Shown in pieces: positions 13,084 through 20,808 of a DNA stretch of 20,808 bases. The notes beneath the pieces are model-generated. The model saw only the letters and a program-made list of their open reading frames with translations, was not told the origin of the DNA and did no database searches. A program made the position numbers and the translations under genes. Position 1 is the first letter of the stretch. Every line of letters starts with the position of its first letter. The stretch comes from a virus. The stretch covers positions 1 through 20,808 of the IMG/VR virus record IMGVR_UViG_3300008259_000342. One strand, 5' to 3'.

Positions 13084-15234
13084 ATGCCACTATCCAAGCT
13101 GCAGTTTAAACCGGGTATCAACCGCGAGAACACCAATTACGCCGGTGAAGGAGGTTGGTATGACGGGGACAAGATTCGTTTCCGTTCTGGGTACCCTGAA
13201 AAGATTGGTGGCTGGCAGAACCTCGCTGCGTCTGTTGCGGGCGTTGCAAACACCTACAAGGGCGTGTGCCGTAACTTGTGGAACTGGATCACGCTCAACA
13301 GCAGTAACCTGCTTTCCCTCGGCACGGAGCAAAAGCTCTACATTGAGAACGGTGGTGCGTTTTATGATGTCACGCCGATCCGCTCCACAGTTACCATCAA
13401 CAACAACCCGTTTGCAATAACTACCGGTAGTAAACTTGTCACCGTAACTGATACAGCTCACGGCGTAACCGTAGGCACATACGTTACATTCTCCGGCGCT
13501 ACCGGTGCAGACTATACGGTCTTCAACGGTGAGTATGAGATCGTTACGATAGTTGATGCCAACAGCTATAACATCATCCTCGCTACTGCCGCTACCGCTA
13601 CGGGGTCTGGTGGTGGAGCTTCGGTCTCTGCGGCGTATCAGGTCAACTCCGGTAACTCCATAGCGTCTCTCAGCACCGGTTGGGGTGTTGGCCCGTGGGG
13701 TCGTGACGGCTGGGGCGAAGAGTTCTCTGGCACCGCTGTGGTTCAGGAGACTAACGCTCTCCGTCTGTGGTCACTGGATAACTACGGCCAAGACCTCGTT
13801 GCCGCCATTCGTGAGGGTGCTATTTATTACTGGGTGGTGGATACCACTACGAGCCCACCCCGCGCCGTGACATTGGAGAGTCTTGCAAACACCGCTGGTT
13901 ACGACGGCGACTTTGTGCCCAACCGGGTATTTGAAATCCATACTTCCGGGGTGCAGCGTTTTGCTATTTGCATCGGTGCCAATCCCTATGACCCGACAGA
14001 CTCTGAGACCGAGTTTGAACCCATGCTGGTGCGGTGGTCAGACCAAGAGAACATTTATGAATGGGTGCCCGCCGCTACAAATCAGGCAGGTGAAATCCGG
14101 CTGTCCCACGGTTCTCGTCTTGTTACTGCTCGTCATGGCAGGCAGGAGTTTGTGGTCTGGTCGGACAGCGCCATCTACTCAATGCAATACCTTGGACCAC
14201 CCTATGTTTGGGGTGTAAACCTGTTGATGGACGGCGTATCAATCGCTTCCCCCAATGCGGTGGTGGGCTCCAGTAATATCATGTTCTGGATGGGTATTGA
14301 TAAGTTTTATATGTATGACGGTCGTGTGCAGACACTGCCTTGCTCGATAAGGCAATTTATTTTTAACGACCTTAACACCAGTCAGTTTTACCAAGTTGTC
14401 GCCGGGGGTAATGAGCAATATAGCGAAGTGTGGTGGCACTACCCATCCGCGAACAGCACGGTCAACGACCGGTATGTCATATACAACTACTTGGATAATA
14501 TCTGGTATTACGGCAACCTGAACCGCACGGCATGGCTGGATTCTTCATTAAGAAGGAACCCGATGGGCGCGTTTAGCATAAAGACCAGCTATCTCTCCGC
14601 AGCAATCGACTCGTCCGTCACGACCATCAACCTTTTGGATGCTTCCAGCTACCCGGCCTCTGGGGTTATCCAAATTGACAGTGAGCAAATCTCTTACGGT
14701 AGCCGGACTTCCGTCGCATTAAACGGATGCGTTCGTGGGTTTAACTCGACAACAGCAGCGTCTCACACAGCATATACGGTAGTGCCTTTGGTTGTGCCCA
14801 ATCAGGTCATGTATCACGAGGTCGGGAATGACGACAACTCTACCGCCACGTTGGTGCCGATCGAAGCGTATATCAGTTCTTCGGACTTTGACATTGGCGA
14901 CGGGCACAACTACGGGTTTGTGTGGCGGATACTGCCTGACCTGACTTTTGATGGTTCAACAACCGCTGCTCCGGTCTACCCGGAAGTCACTATGGTGTGT
15001 AAACCCCGACAAAACTCTGGTACTGCCTACGGAGCCCCCAGTGCCCCGGGCGTGGTTAGCGCCCAAAGCTACAACACCCAGCGCGTTTACACGGTGCAGC
15101 AGTTCACCGGTCAGGTCTACACTCGGGTGCGGGGGCGTCAAATGGCGTTCGAGATTAGGTCTACCGGGCAGGGTGTGGCATGGCAGTTGGGTGCCCCTCG
15201 TATTGATATCCGTCCTGATGGCAGGAAATCGTAA
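13084..15234 (+). CDS. Tail nozzle / DNA-stabilisation (P22 gp10-like) protein
   Basis: 716 residues with GAGG at 13074-13077. The beginning 'PLSKLQFKPGINRENTNYAG' then 'GGWYDGDKIRFRSGYPEKIGGW' is the signature of a large tail protein common in short-tailed phages; the middle ('GSRLVTARHGRQEFVVWSDS', 'MFWMGIDKFYMYDGRVQTLP') reads as beta-propeller-like blades, as in P22 gp10-type nozzle proteins. Two regions look like add-on modules: about residues 108-190 ('VTVTDTAHGVTVGTYVTFSG') and about 500-568 ('ASSYPASGVIQIDSEQISYG', 'GCVRGFNSTTAASH'). The protein would close the tail tube below the adaptor. The assignment rests on pattern recognition; the exact structural role could differ. Confidence 0.65.
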   Translation: MPLSKLQFKPGINRENTNYAGEGGWYDGDKIRFRSGYPEKIGGWQNLAASVAGVANTYKGVCRNLWNWITLNSSNLLSLGTEQKLYIENGGAFYDVTPIRSTVTINNNPFAITTGSKLVTVTDTAHGVTVGTYVTFSGATGADYTVFNGEYEIVTIVDANSYNIILATAATATGSGGGASVSAAYQVNSGNSIASLSTGWGVGPWGRDGWGEEFSGTAVVQETNALRLWSLDNYGQDLVAAIREGAIYYWVVDTTTSPPRAVTLESLANTAGYDGDFVPNRVFEIHTSGVQRFAICIGANPYDPTDSETEFEPMLVRWSDQENIYEWVPAATNQAGEIRLSHGSRLVTARHGRQEFVVWSDSAIYSMQYLGPPYVWGVNLLMDGVSIASPNAVVGSSNIMFWMGIDKFYMYDGRVQTLPCSIRQFIFNDLNTSQFYQVVAGGNEQYSEVWWHYPSANSTVNDRYVIYNYLDNIWYYGNLNRTAWLDSSLRRNPMGAFSIKTSYLSAAIDSSVTTINLLDASSYPASGVIQIDSEQISYGSRTSVALNGCVRGFNSTTAASHTAYTVVPLVVPNQVMYHEVGNDDNSTATLVPIEAYISSSDFDIGDGHNYGFVWRILPDLTFDGSTTAAPVYPEVTMVCKPRQNSGTAYGAPSAPGVVSAQSYNTQRVYTVQQFTGQVYTRVRGRQMAFEIRSTGQGVAWQLGAPRIDIRPDGRKS

Positions 15235-15969
15235 TGCCGATTCTCAAGAGGCGGTGACTACCTTTCGTTTTCGTATGGTTCTTTCTACGACGACAGTGAT
15301 CAGACGGACGGAGACACGACCCGTGCGTACTTTGTCCGTTTAAACAGTACAGACCTGAGCCAAGGGGTTACGGTTGCGAACCGGTCAATTACGTTCACTG
15401 GGGACATTGCGGCGACTACGCTGACGGTAACGGTAGCTCCTGCGGATGGAGCAATCTATATCGGGATGCCAATTACCGGCACCGGGGTTACTGCAGGCAC
15501 TACCATCACGGCATTCGGTACCGGCGGAGGTTTGACGGGCACCTACACGGTTAGCACTTCACAGACGGTCTCCAGTACCACCATCACTGGCACGTTGCCG
15601 ACCAAGGTCACAGTTGAAACCGCAGGGATTTACAATATCCAGTTCAGTATTCAATTTATCAACGCAAACGCTAATGACCAATCAGCCAGTATATGGGCGC
15701 GACAAAACGGAGTAGATATTCCGGACTCCAACGGTGATCTTTCGATACCTGCAAAGCACGGCTCTACGGATGGCCGGTTAATTGCGGCTTGGAACTATTT
15801 TGTTACGGCGGCGGCAGGGGATTTTTTTGAGTTGATGTGGTGTACCGACAGCTCCAATGTCAGCATTCAGCAATTAGCTGCACAGTCCAATCCGACCCGT
15901 CCCACCACCCCATCCGTAATTCTGACTGTAGCCCGGGTGTCGGATGTTCCGGAGGTTGTTTATGCGTGA
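15234..15969 (+). CDS. Tail protein with apparent +1 frameshift after codon 7
   Basis: The ATG at 15234 overlaps the nozzle stop (TAATG) but reads only MPILKRR before TGA at 15255-15257. From base 15256 the +1 frame is open to TGA 15967-15969 and encodes an obvious protein: '[20 protein letters not shown]', '[14 protein letters not shown]', '[20 protein letters not shown]', '[16 protein letters not shown]', '[21 protein letters not shown]' and '[10 protein letters not shown]', a pattern familiar from phage tail proteins with a jelly-roll-like fold. No ATG, GTG or TTG occurs in this frame before 15466, and starting at 15466 would remove conserved sequence. One extra base or a programmed +1 shift explains this. 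Bases ~15400-15600 encode a module ('[21 protein letters not shown]') that looks inserted. Confidence 0.65.
15246..15258 (+). promoter_or_regulatory. Candidate +1 frameshift site (AAGAGG-CGG-TGA-C)
   Basis: A Shine-Dalgarno-like AAGAGG directly precedes CGG, a TGA stop and C. This recalls the bacterial prfB site (SD-like element, slippery codon, UGA C), although the P-site codon and spacing differ. A single-base insertion, for example the C at 15252, is the simpler alternative. Confidence 0.35.
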
Positions 15970-16000
15970 TATTATGTTGAAAACTTTGGGGGTTTTATGA
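15962..16000 (+). CDS. Possible 12-residue coupling minigene
   Basis: ATG at 15962, just inside the end of the tail protein gene, opens [12 protein letters not shown] and stops at TGA 15998-16000, overlapping the next gene's ATG (ATGA). It would bridge a 27-bp gap in a region otherwise linked by overlaps. There is no independent evidence that it is translated. Confidence 0.25.
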   Translation: MRDIMLKTLGVL

Positions 16001-17271
16001 GAGACACCGCCGCTGGTTTGGCCGCCCTCGGGCGTGGCGAAGACAAGATGCTGGTTCACATGACCCCCGGAGAAGTGCGGGGTCTACAGGCTATTGCGCT
16101 CGCGCACGGCGGCTCCCTGACCATCAATCCACATACCGGACTTCCCGAAGCAGGGTTTCTGAAGAACATCCTTCCCGCGCTGGCCGCAGCTGCTGCGGTT
16201 GCTATTTTGGGACCTGCTGCTGGCGCAGCTACAGGTGCTCTCGGGCTAGGGGCGGCAGGCACCGGCGCTGTGGCAGGCGGGATCACGGGGGCGTTGACCA
16301 ACAAAGAAAACCCGCTAATGGGTGCTTTGACAGGTGGCCTCGGTGGCTATGGCATTGGTGGTGGTTTAGGGGCGGGTATGCAGTCAGGGTTGTTCGGGGG
16401 TGGAGCAGAGGCTGCTGGTGCTGGGATAACCGGGGGAATGCCTGCGGTGCCCGGAAACGCGTTCTTACAGTCTGGAGCCTCGGCCACGGATACTGCGGCA
16501 TCACAGCTTTTCGGGGGGAACCAACTAGCTAACCCGGCGGTGTTCCCCGGAGCGGCAGAAGCTGCGTCCTCGCAACTGCCACTGGCGTTTCCCGGAGAGC
16601 AATACCTACCCGGTGGGCCTTCCACCTATACCGCTGCGACTTCGTCAATCCCGACATTCACCCCCAATGCAGATCAGATGAGCATGGCACCGGAAGTCAC
16701 GCCCTCAAAACCCTCCTTCATGCAAGCCCTCGGCCAGCAGTTCCCCTCCACGGGTTCAAAAGTTGCAGGTGCCGCTGGTGTTGCCGGACTAATGGGTGGG
16801 TTTGACCAACCTGAACTTAATTTCGCCGCGCCGGAACAAGGGCCGTCGAACTACCGGAAACAAGGCCCCAGTAAGCGTCCTTATGACCCGTCGGCTCCGG
16901 GTGGCTACTACTTTACCGATCGAGGTATCCTGCAGCCCAACTTCCTTGCGGCCAAAGGTGGTGAGGTGCCGTCTGTACCAGAGCTTGAAGATGGTGGTTT
17001 TGTTCTCACTAAGAGAGCGGTGGACGGTATTGGCGGGGGTAGTAACAACCGGGGTCAACGTGCAGCGGCTGCTGGTCTTGGATCGATCCCCATCAGGGGC
17101 CCGGGAACTGGCACCAGCGATTCTATTCCTACGACGATCGAGGGCAGGCGTCCGGCGCTGCTGTCCAACGGCGAAGCCTACGTCCCAAGGGATCAGGTCA
17201 AACGCCGGGGAGGGGCCAAGAAGTTCTACGCCCTGATGAAGCAAGCTGAGAAGTCAGCCCGTCGGGCATGA
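15997..17271 (+). CDS. Putative internal (ejected) virion protein
   Basis: 424 residues; GGGGG lies four bases before the ATG. The N-terminal 'TAAGLAALGRGEDKMLVHMT', 'GEVRGLQAIALAHGGSLTIN' and 'GLPEAGFLKNILP' lead into a hydrophobic Ala/Gly-rich stretch (about 57-125) able to insert in a membrane. A low-complexity Gly/Ala/Pro/Ser centre follows. The C-terminal ~100 residues contain 'LEDGGFVLTKRAVDG', 'SIPIRGPGTGTSDSIPTTIE' and 'RRPALLSNGEAYVPRDQV', a pattern repeated in proteins near the tail genes of aquatic phages. Membrane-active and flexible composition next to other large virion genes suggests a protein injected with the DNA, but I know no direct evidence. A tape-measure-like role is the alternative. 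Confidence 0.6.
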   Translation: MRDTAAGLAALGRGEDKMLVHMTPGEVRGLQAIALAHGGSLTINPHTGLPEAGFLKNILPALAAAAAVAILGPAAGAATGALGLGAAGTGAVAGGITGALTNKENPLMGALTGGLGGYGIGGGLGAGMQSGLFGGGAEAAGAGITGGMPAVPGNAFLQSGASATDTAASQLFGGNQLANPAVFPGAAEAASSQLPLAFPGEQYLPGGPSTYTAATSSIPTFTPNADQMSMAPEVTPSKPSFMQALGQQFPSTGSKVAGAAGVAGLMGGFDQPELNFAAPEQGPSNYRKQGPSKRPYDPSAPGGYYFTDRGILQPNFLAAKGGEVPSVPELEDGGFVLTKRAVDGIGGGSNNRGQRAAAAGLGSIPIRGPGTGTSDSIPTTIEGRRPALLSNGEAYVPRDQVKRRGGAKKFYALMKQAEKSARRA

Positions 17272-17699
17272 TGGTCAGTTTGATCCCCCAAGAGCATGTC
17301 CATGAGTGTTGGCCGGATGTGCAGGAGTTTATGGACAAGGCAGCGGAGTATACGTTTGGTCGGTATCACGAAGACGATATTTATGACTTGGTGACTCAGA
17401 GACCGGACTATAACCTCTGGGTTGCCTTTGAAGAAGGCCCGGTCTACTATGGGGCAGTCGTCACCGGATTCACAGACTATCCCAACAAGCGGGTGCTGAC
17501 GATGCACTTCTGTGGTGGGGACGAGCTCCACCTCTGGAAAGCCCCCATGCTGGCGCTGTTGCGCCGCTGGGCAAAGGATACGCAATGCAACGCCATCGAA
17601 TTTACGGGGCGCAAAGGTTGGATCAAACTATTCGCCAATGATGGCAACCAAGTTCAATGGGTAACCTGTGAGTTACCGCTAGGAGATAGCAATGGGTAA
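17268..17699 (+). CDS. GNAT-like (acetyltransferase-fold) phage protein
   Basis: 143 residues from the coupled ATG at 17268 (a second ATG at 17271 is possible). The segments 'FGRYHEDDIYDLVTQRPDYN', 'LWVAFEEGPVYYGAVVTGFT', 'NKRVLTMHFCGGDELHLWKA' and 'LRRWAKDTQCNAIEFTGRKG' follow the strand-helix order of GNAT proteins, with the C-G-G-D turn where the acetyl-CoA loop would be. I recognise this as a protein regularly found among internal-virion genes of short-tailed phages. A catalytic role is uncertain because no canonical Q/R-x-x-G-x-G/A loop is present. It overlaps both neighbours, including 8 bp with the next gene. Confidence 0.65.
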   Translation: MMVSLIPQEHVHECWPDVQEFMDKAAEYTFGRYHEDDIYDLVTQRPDYNLWVAFEEGPVYYGAVVTGFTDYPNKRVLTMHFCGGDELHLWKAPMLALLRRWAKDTQCNAIEFTGRKGWIKLFANDGNQVQWVTCELPLGDSNG

Positions 17700-20600
17700 A
17701 GGCGGCGGCTCGGCACCGGCACCATCCACTCAGACTGTTCAGCAGTCTAATATTCCGGAATACGCACGTCCTTATTTTGAGGACATTATGACGCGGGGGA
17801 CTACCGCGTCCAACGTGCAGTATCAACCCTACACCGGCGAACGTGTCGCACCTTTTACCCCGATGCAGCAACAAGCATTTGAGGGTGTGCAAAACCTCGG
17901 GCCTTCGCCGCTAATCGGTGCAGGTGCAGGACTCACGGGATTGGCTGCAGGTCAAGCCGCACAGGCTAGTCAGTATCAACCGATGGCCCCCCAACAGACA
18001 TACCAAGCGCCGCAGTTCCAAGGCATGGGGCTGGAGTATCTTAGTACCCAAGCGCCTAATCTGCAGCAATATCAGATGGGTCCGGCTGAAAGAGTGCAAG
18101 GCGCACAGACCGGCGCAGCTCAAACAAACTACAATCCGAATCTTCAGACATTTCAGATGGGCCCCGCCGAGAGAGCGAGGACGGGGTCGTTTGCCCGCCC
18201 GGGAACTGCCGAAGCTTACATGTCACCCTACATGCAGAATGTGGTGGATGTGCAGCAGAGGGAAGCGCAACGGCAAGCGGATATCGCCCGGACTCAACGA
18301 GGTGCGCAAGCTGTCGGTGTTGGTGCATTTGGCGGCTCCCGTCAGGCAATCATGGAAGCAGAAGCCGCTCGAAATCTGGCAACACAGAAGGGTGACATCC
18401 AAGCGCAAGGGCTTCAATCAGCCTACCAGCAAGCGCAGCAAGCCTATCAAACAGATGCCCAACGGCAACTGCAGGCGAATCTTGCTAATCAACAGGCCGG
18501 TCTCACCGTTGGCGGGCAGAACCTTCAGTCTGCCCTTGGGGTGCAGCAACTGGGCGCTCAAACAGGTCTGCAGACTTCTCTGGCCAATCAACAGGCTAGG
18601 CAGCAGGCCATGATGGCCAACCAACAAATGCGTCAGCAGGCGAACCTTGCTAATCAGCAAGCGGGGCTGACTACAGGCCAACAGAACCTTCAAGCGCTGT
18701 TGCAGACGCAGGGCCTCGGTGCTCAGACGGGTATGCAGTCTCAACAGCTCAATCAAGCCGCACAACTCCAAGCGCAGCAGCAGGCACTTGGTCAATCGCA
18801 GGCTGCCAATCAGTTTGCCCAACAGAACGCTCAACTCGCTGCTCAATATGGGCTGGCAGGGCTTCAGGCCGGGGAGCAGTCACGACAGTTTGGTGCCAAC
18901 CTCGGGCTTCAGGGCGCGGGGATGCTTGGGCAGTTGGGCGGTCAATTTGGCCAGCTGGGTCAGACGGGGTTTGGCCAACAAGCGGCGGCCCTTGAAGCGC
19001 AACAACGTGCGGGCGCTATGCAGCAGGCTCAGGGTCAACAGCAGCGCGATATCGGGTATGAAGAGTTCATGCGGCAGCAGCTCTACCCGCAGTCTCAGTT
19101 GCAGTTCCTGAGTTCTCTGCTTCGCGGCTCTGTTGTTGCGCCGCAACAGACGATGTATACCTACCAGCAGCAGCCGTCGGCCATTTCACAGATTGGTGGT
19201 CTGGGGCTGGGCGCACTGGGTCTGTCGCAGGCGTTTGGCAGAAAAGATGGTGGCGAGATCAAAGGGTATGCGGACGGCGGAGTTACGGGTGGTGATCCCA
19301 AAGCTCAGGGTGTTACGCCGTCACGCGTCACCAACGTCAAAAAGCAGCTGCTGGCTGGTGTCGATCCCCGCAAGATACCTGATCCGCTGGGCGTAATGCT
19401 GGCCCTGCAAGATCGAGACTTCGTCAAGCAACTGGAGCTTACCTCCGCTGCAAAAAACCAGCAGGCTCTGGACGGTGGTCGGCAGCAAGCACCCAGTGTA
19501 TATGACGAGGAAATGGGCAAAGTCGCTGCGGGTATCGGCGGTGTTGACGCTGGTGTGATGGAAGATGTTTATGCAGGCGGCGGAATCGTGGCGTTTCAGT
19601 ATGGCGGTTCCAGCATGGGCGCGGAGATGGGTGAGATGGGTGAGATGCCCGAGCAAGAAGTACGCCGCAAACCTACTCCGGAAGAAGTTGACGCAACTAT
19701 CGCGGCCAGACGCGCTCGTGGCGAAAACCTCGGGTTGGCTCAGATATTGGATATCCAATCAGGTGACATGGGGCTCCCTGCTACCCTGCCGCAACCTGTA
19801 ACGGCTAAACCAGCACCTGTTGTTGCACAACAAAAACCACCGGTTCAAGCTGCCCCCAACACACAACAGATTCCCGCTGCTCCTGTTAAACGCACCGCAG
19901 CCCCGGCTACCCCTGCGGCCACACCGGGACAGTCCATCAAACCCGAGACATCGTTGCTCTACACCGAAGAGACGCCGGAAGCAGCGTTTGCCCGTAAAGA
20001 AGCTGAGATGGAGAAGCGGTTCCCGAGCGAGCTGAAAGACCGGCTCGAAGACCTCAAGGCGCAGGGGCAGCAGGCTGTCAAAGACCGTGACGCAGATCGC
20101 TGGTTGGCTGTGGCTATGGGTGGGTTCGCTGCGGCTGCTGGCCAGTCGCCATATGCACTGCAGAACTTCGCTCAGGGTCTGGGCATCACGACGAAAGAGA
20201 TGCGGGGCATCAACAAAGACTTCCGCAAGGCCGAAGACCTCCGCAAACAGATCGAGCGCGAGGAGCGCAAGGCCAACCGTCTGGAAGGGATGCAGAAATA
20301 CGATGTGGCTGACAAAGCCCGCACCCGCGTGGAAGACATCACAAGGGACGCGCAAAAAGCGGATGCTATGTATAAAGCAAAACTGGAAGAGCTGGCGATC
20401 AAACGCACTGGGCTGGACATCGAGCGGGAGAAAGTCAAAGCAAGCCGAGAAGGCACCGCTGCGTATCGGGAAGCTGCGCTTGAATCCAGAAACATCACGG
20501 CGTTTAACAGTGCAGTGCAAAAAGAAAAAGATTCGCTCCAGAAATCCTTGGGGATGATGTCAGCCACACCGGAGCAAATTGAACAGCAAGCAATCCGCAA

Positions 20601-20706
20601 CGTAATTACCAGAAATCCAAAGTTTGCGGGTTTGGCGGGTGTTTCTGCGACTGAGACTCCGACTGCACCGACCCTGCCGAAAGGTGTGAAAGTCACGAGG
20701 GAATAA
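17692..20706 (+). CDS. Large putative internal virion / ejection protein
   Basis: 1004 residues; AGGAG at 17681-17685 precedes the ATG by six bases. The beginning, 'GKGGGSAPAPSTQTVQQSNI' then 'PEYARPYFEDIM' and 'YQPYTGERVAPFTPMQQQAF', is typical of a large protein of aquatic phages. Residues ~190-475 are a long Gln/Ala-rich helical region with recurring 'ANQQA(G/R)L' and 'LGAQTG' motifs. Gly-rich hydrophobic motifs follow: 'GGEIKGYADGGVTGG' (~520) and 'YAGGGIVAFQYGG' (~627). Then come a Pro/Ala linker (~700-753), a hydrophobic 'WLAVAMGGFAAAAG' (~805) and a charged coiled coil (~837-950). This build fits a protein ejected into the host envelope during infection; it could also be a tape-measure or core scaffold. 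Function is inferred. Confidence 0.65.
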   Translation: MGKGGGSAPAPSTQTVQQSNIPEYARPYFEDIMTRGTTASNVQYQPYTGERVAPFTPMQQQAFEGVQNLGPSPLIGAGAGLTGLAAGQAAQASQYQPMAPQQTYQAPQFQGMGLEYLSTQAPNLQQYQMGPAERVQGAQTGAAQTNYNPNLQTFQMGPAERARTGSFARPGTAEAYMSPYMQNVVDVQQREAQRQADIARTQRGAQAVGVGAFGGSRQAIMEAEAARNLATQKGDIQAQGLQSAYQQAQQAYQTDAQRQLQANLANQQAGLTVGGQNLQSALGVQQLGAQTGLQTSLANQQARQQAMMANQQMRQQANLANQQAGLTTGQQNLQALLQTQGLGAQTGMQSQQLNQAAQLQAQQQALGQSQAANQFAQQNAQLAAQYGLAGLQAGEQSRQFGANLGLQGAGMLGQLGGQFGQLGQTGFGQQAAALEAQQRAGAMQQAQGQQQRDIGYEEFMRQQLYPQSQLQFLSSLLRGSVVAPQQTMYTYQQQPSAISQIGGLGLGALGLSQAFGRKDGGEIKGYADGGVTGGDPKAQGVTPSRVTNVKKQLLAGVDPRKIPDPLGVMLALQDRDFVKQLELTSAAKNQQALDGGRQQAPSVYDEEMGKVAAGIGGVDAGVMEDVYAGGGIVAFQYGGSSMGAEMGEMGEMPEQEVRRKPTPEEVDATIAARRARGENLGLAQILDIQSGDMGLPATLPQPVTAKPAPVVAQQKPPVQAAPNTQQIPAAPVKRTAAPATPAATPGQSIKPETSLLYTEETPEAAFARKEAEMEKRFPSELKDRLEDLKAQGQQAVKDRDADRWLAVAMGGFAAAAGQSPYALQNFAQGLGITTKEMRGINKDFRKAEDLRKQIEREERKANRLEGMQKYDVADKARTRVEDITRDAQKADAMYKAKLEELAIKRTGLDIEREKVKASREGTAAYREAALESRNITAFNSAVQKEKDSLQKSLGMMSATPEQIEQQAIRNVITRNPKFAGLAGVSATETPTAPTLPKGVKVTRE
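18430..18870 (+). repeat. Gln/Ala-rich imperfect repeats
   Basis: CAGCAA/CAACAG-rich DNA encodes repeated 'LANQQAGLT-x-G-x-QNLQ' units at about 18480-18530 and 18640-18700 with 'GAQTG(L/M)Q' blocks between them. Two units are separated by about 162 bp. The periodic pattern implies an extended helical rod. Confidence 0.6.
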
Positions 20707-20808
20707 TGCCAGTCTATCGCGTTGAAATTCCGGGCAAGGGCAAATTTCGGATTGATTCGCCGGAGGACTTGTCTGATGAGCAGGCATACCAAGCTGCACT
20801 TACGCTGG
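20706..20808 (+). CDS. Start of a further gene, possibly a large virion protein (truncated by window end)
   Basis: The ATG overlaps the previous TAA (TAATG), and the frame is open to the window edge: 34 residues, 'MPVYRVEIPGKGKFRIDSPE' then 'DLSDEQAYQAALTL'. A short beta hairpin of the type P-x-Y-x-V-x-x-P-(x)-G-K followed by 'SPEDLSDEQ' resembles the N-terminus of many large phage internal virion or transglycosylase proteins. Too little is visible to name it. Confidence 0.6.
   Translation, partial: MPVYRVEIPGKGKFRIDSPEDLSDEQAYQAALTL

Noticed and set aside
14948-15343. 131-codon ORF overlapping the end of the nozzle gene and the frameshift region
   Set aside because: Its sequence has no protein-like pattern, whereas the other frames carry recognisable segments; it does not explain the out-of-frame start at 15234.
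19759-20520. 253-codon antisense ORF
   Set aside because: Lies fully within the 1004-residue protein gene, whose charged coiled-coil codons leave the opposite strand open. Composition (Phe/Cys/Leu/Arg rich) is typical of a shadow.

Overview
The window is a stretch of a tailed double-stranded DNA phage genome (Caudoviricetes). Every supported gene lies on the + strand. Genes are packed almost without gaps, and many neighbours are joined by ATGA or GTGA stop/start overlaps or by a TAATG junction. Nothing bacterial, no tRNA, no integrase, no insertion sequence and no CRISPR array is seen. The gene set fits a short-tailed (podovirus-like) virion: an adaptor-like protein at the left edge, a P22 gp10/nozzle-like tail protein, and large putative internal (ejected) virion proteins at the right edge. 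The lysis genes (a zinc peptidase endolysin next to a three-helix-type holin) suggest a Gram-negative host, and the proteins resemble those of phages from aquatic metagenomes. Both host and habitat are inference. Portal, capsid and terminase would be expected upstream and are not in the window.

Layout. 1-1196: end of the adaptor gene and two small conserved phage proteins. 1208-5337: a 1151-residue modular fibre with a ten-copy linker array, a 179-residue companion protein and a 27-codon remnant-like ORF. 5334-5955: a small holin-like protein and two small conserved proteins in a translationally coupled chain. 5986-8981: two related proteins built of a 22-residue repeat, the second with an added glycine-rich head, separated by a 65-residue protein. 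8996-11595: a 687-residue tail fibre, a 78-residue companion and a small cupin. 11596-13075: lysis block (membrane protein, holin, M15 peptidase). 13084-15969: nozzle-like protein and a tail protein whose start is out of frame with its body. 15997-20808: putative internal virion proteins with a GNAT-like protein between them, and the beginning of another gene.

Working together: the adaptor and nozzle would form the tail tube under the portal. The three or four long repetitive proteins would be alternative or stacked adhesins, most followed by a small protein that may fold or cap them. The right-hand genes would supply proteins ejected with the DNA, and the central block lyses the cell.

The most notable observations are: an apparent +1 frameshift (programmed or an indel) at 15234-15258; a repeat-linker/variable-segment architecture inside the 1151-residue fibre; sequence modules that look inserted into otherwise conserved tail proteins; and an unusually dense set of fibre and companion genes.
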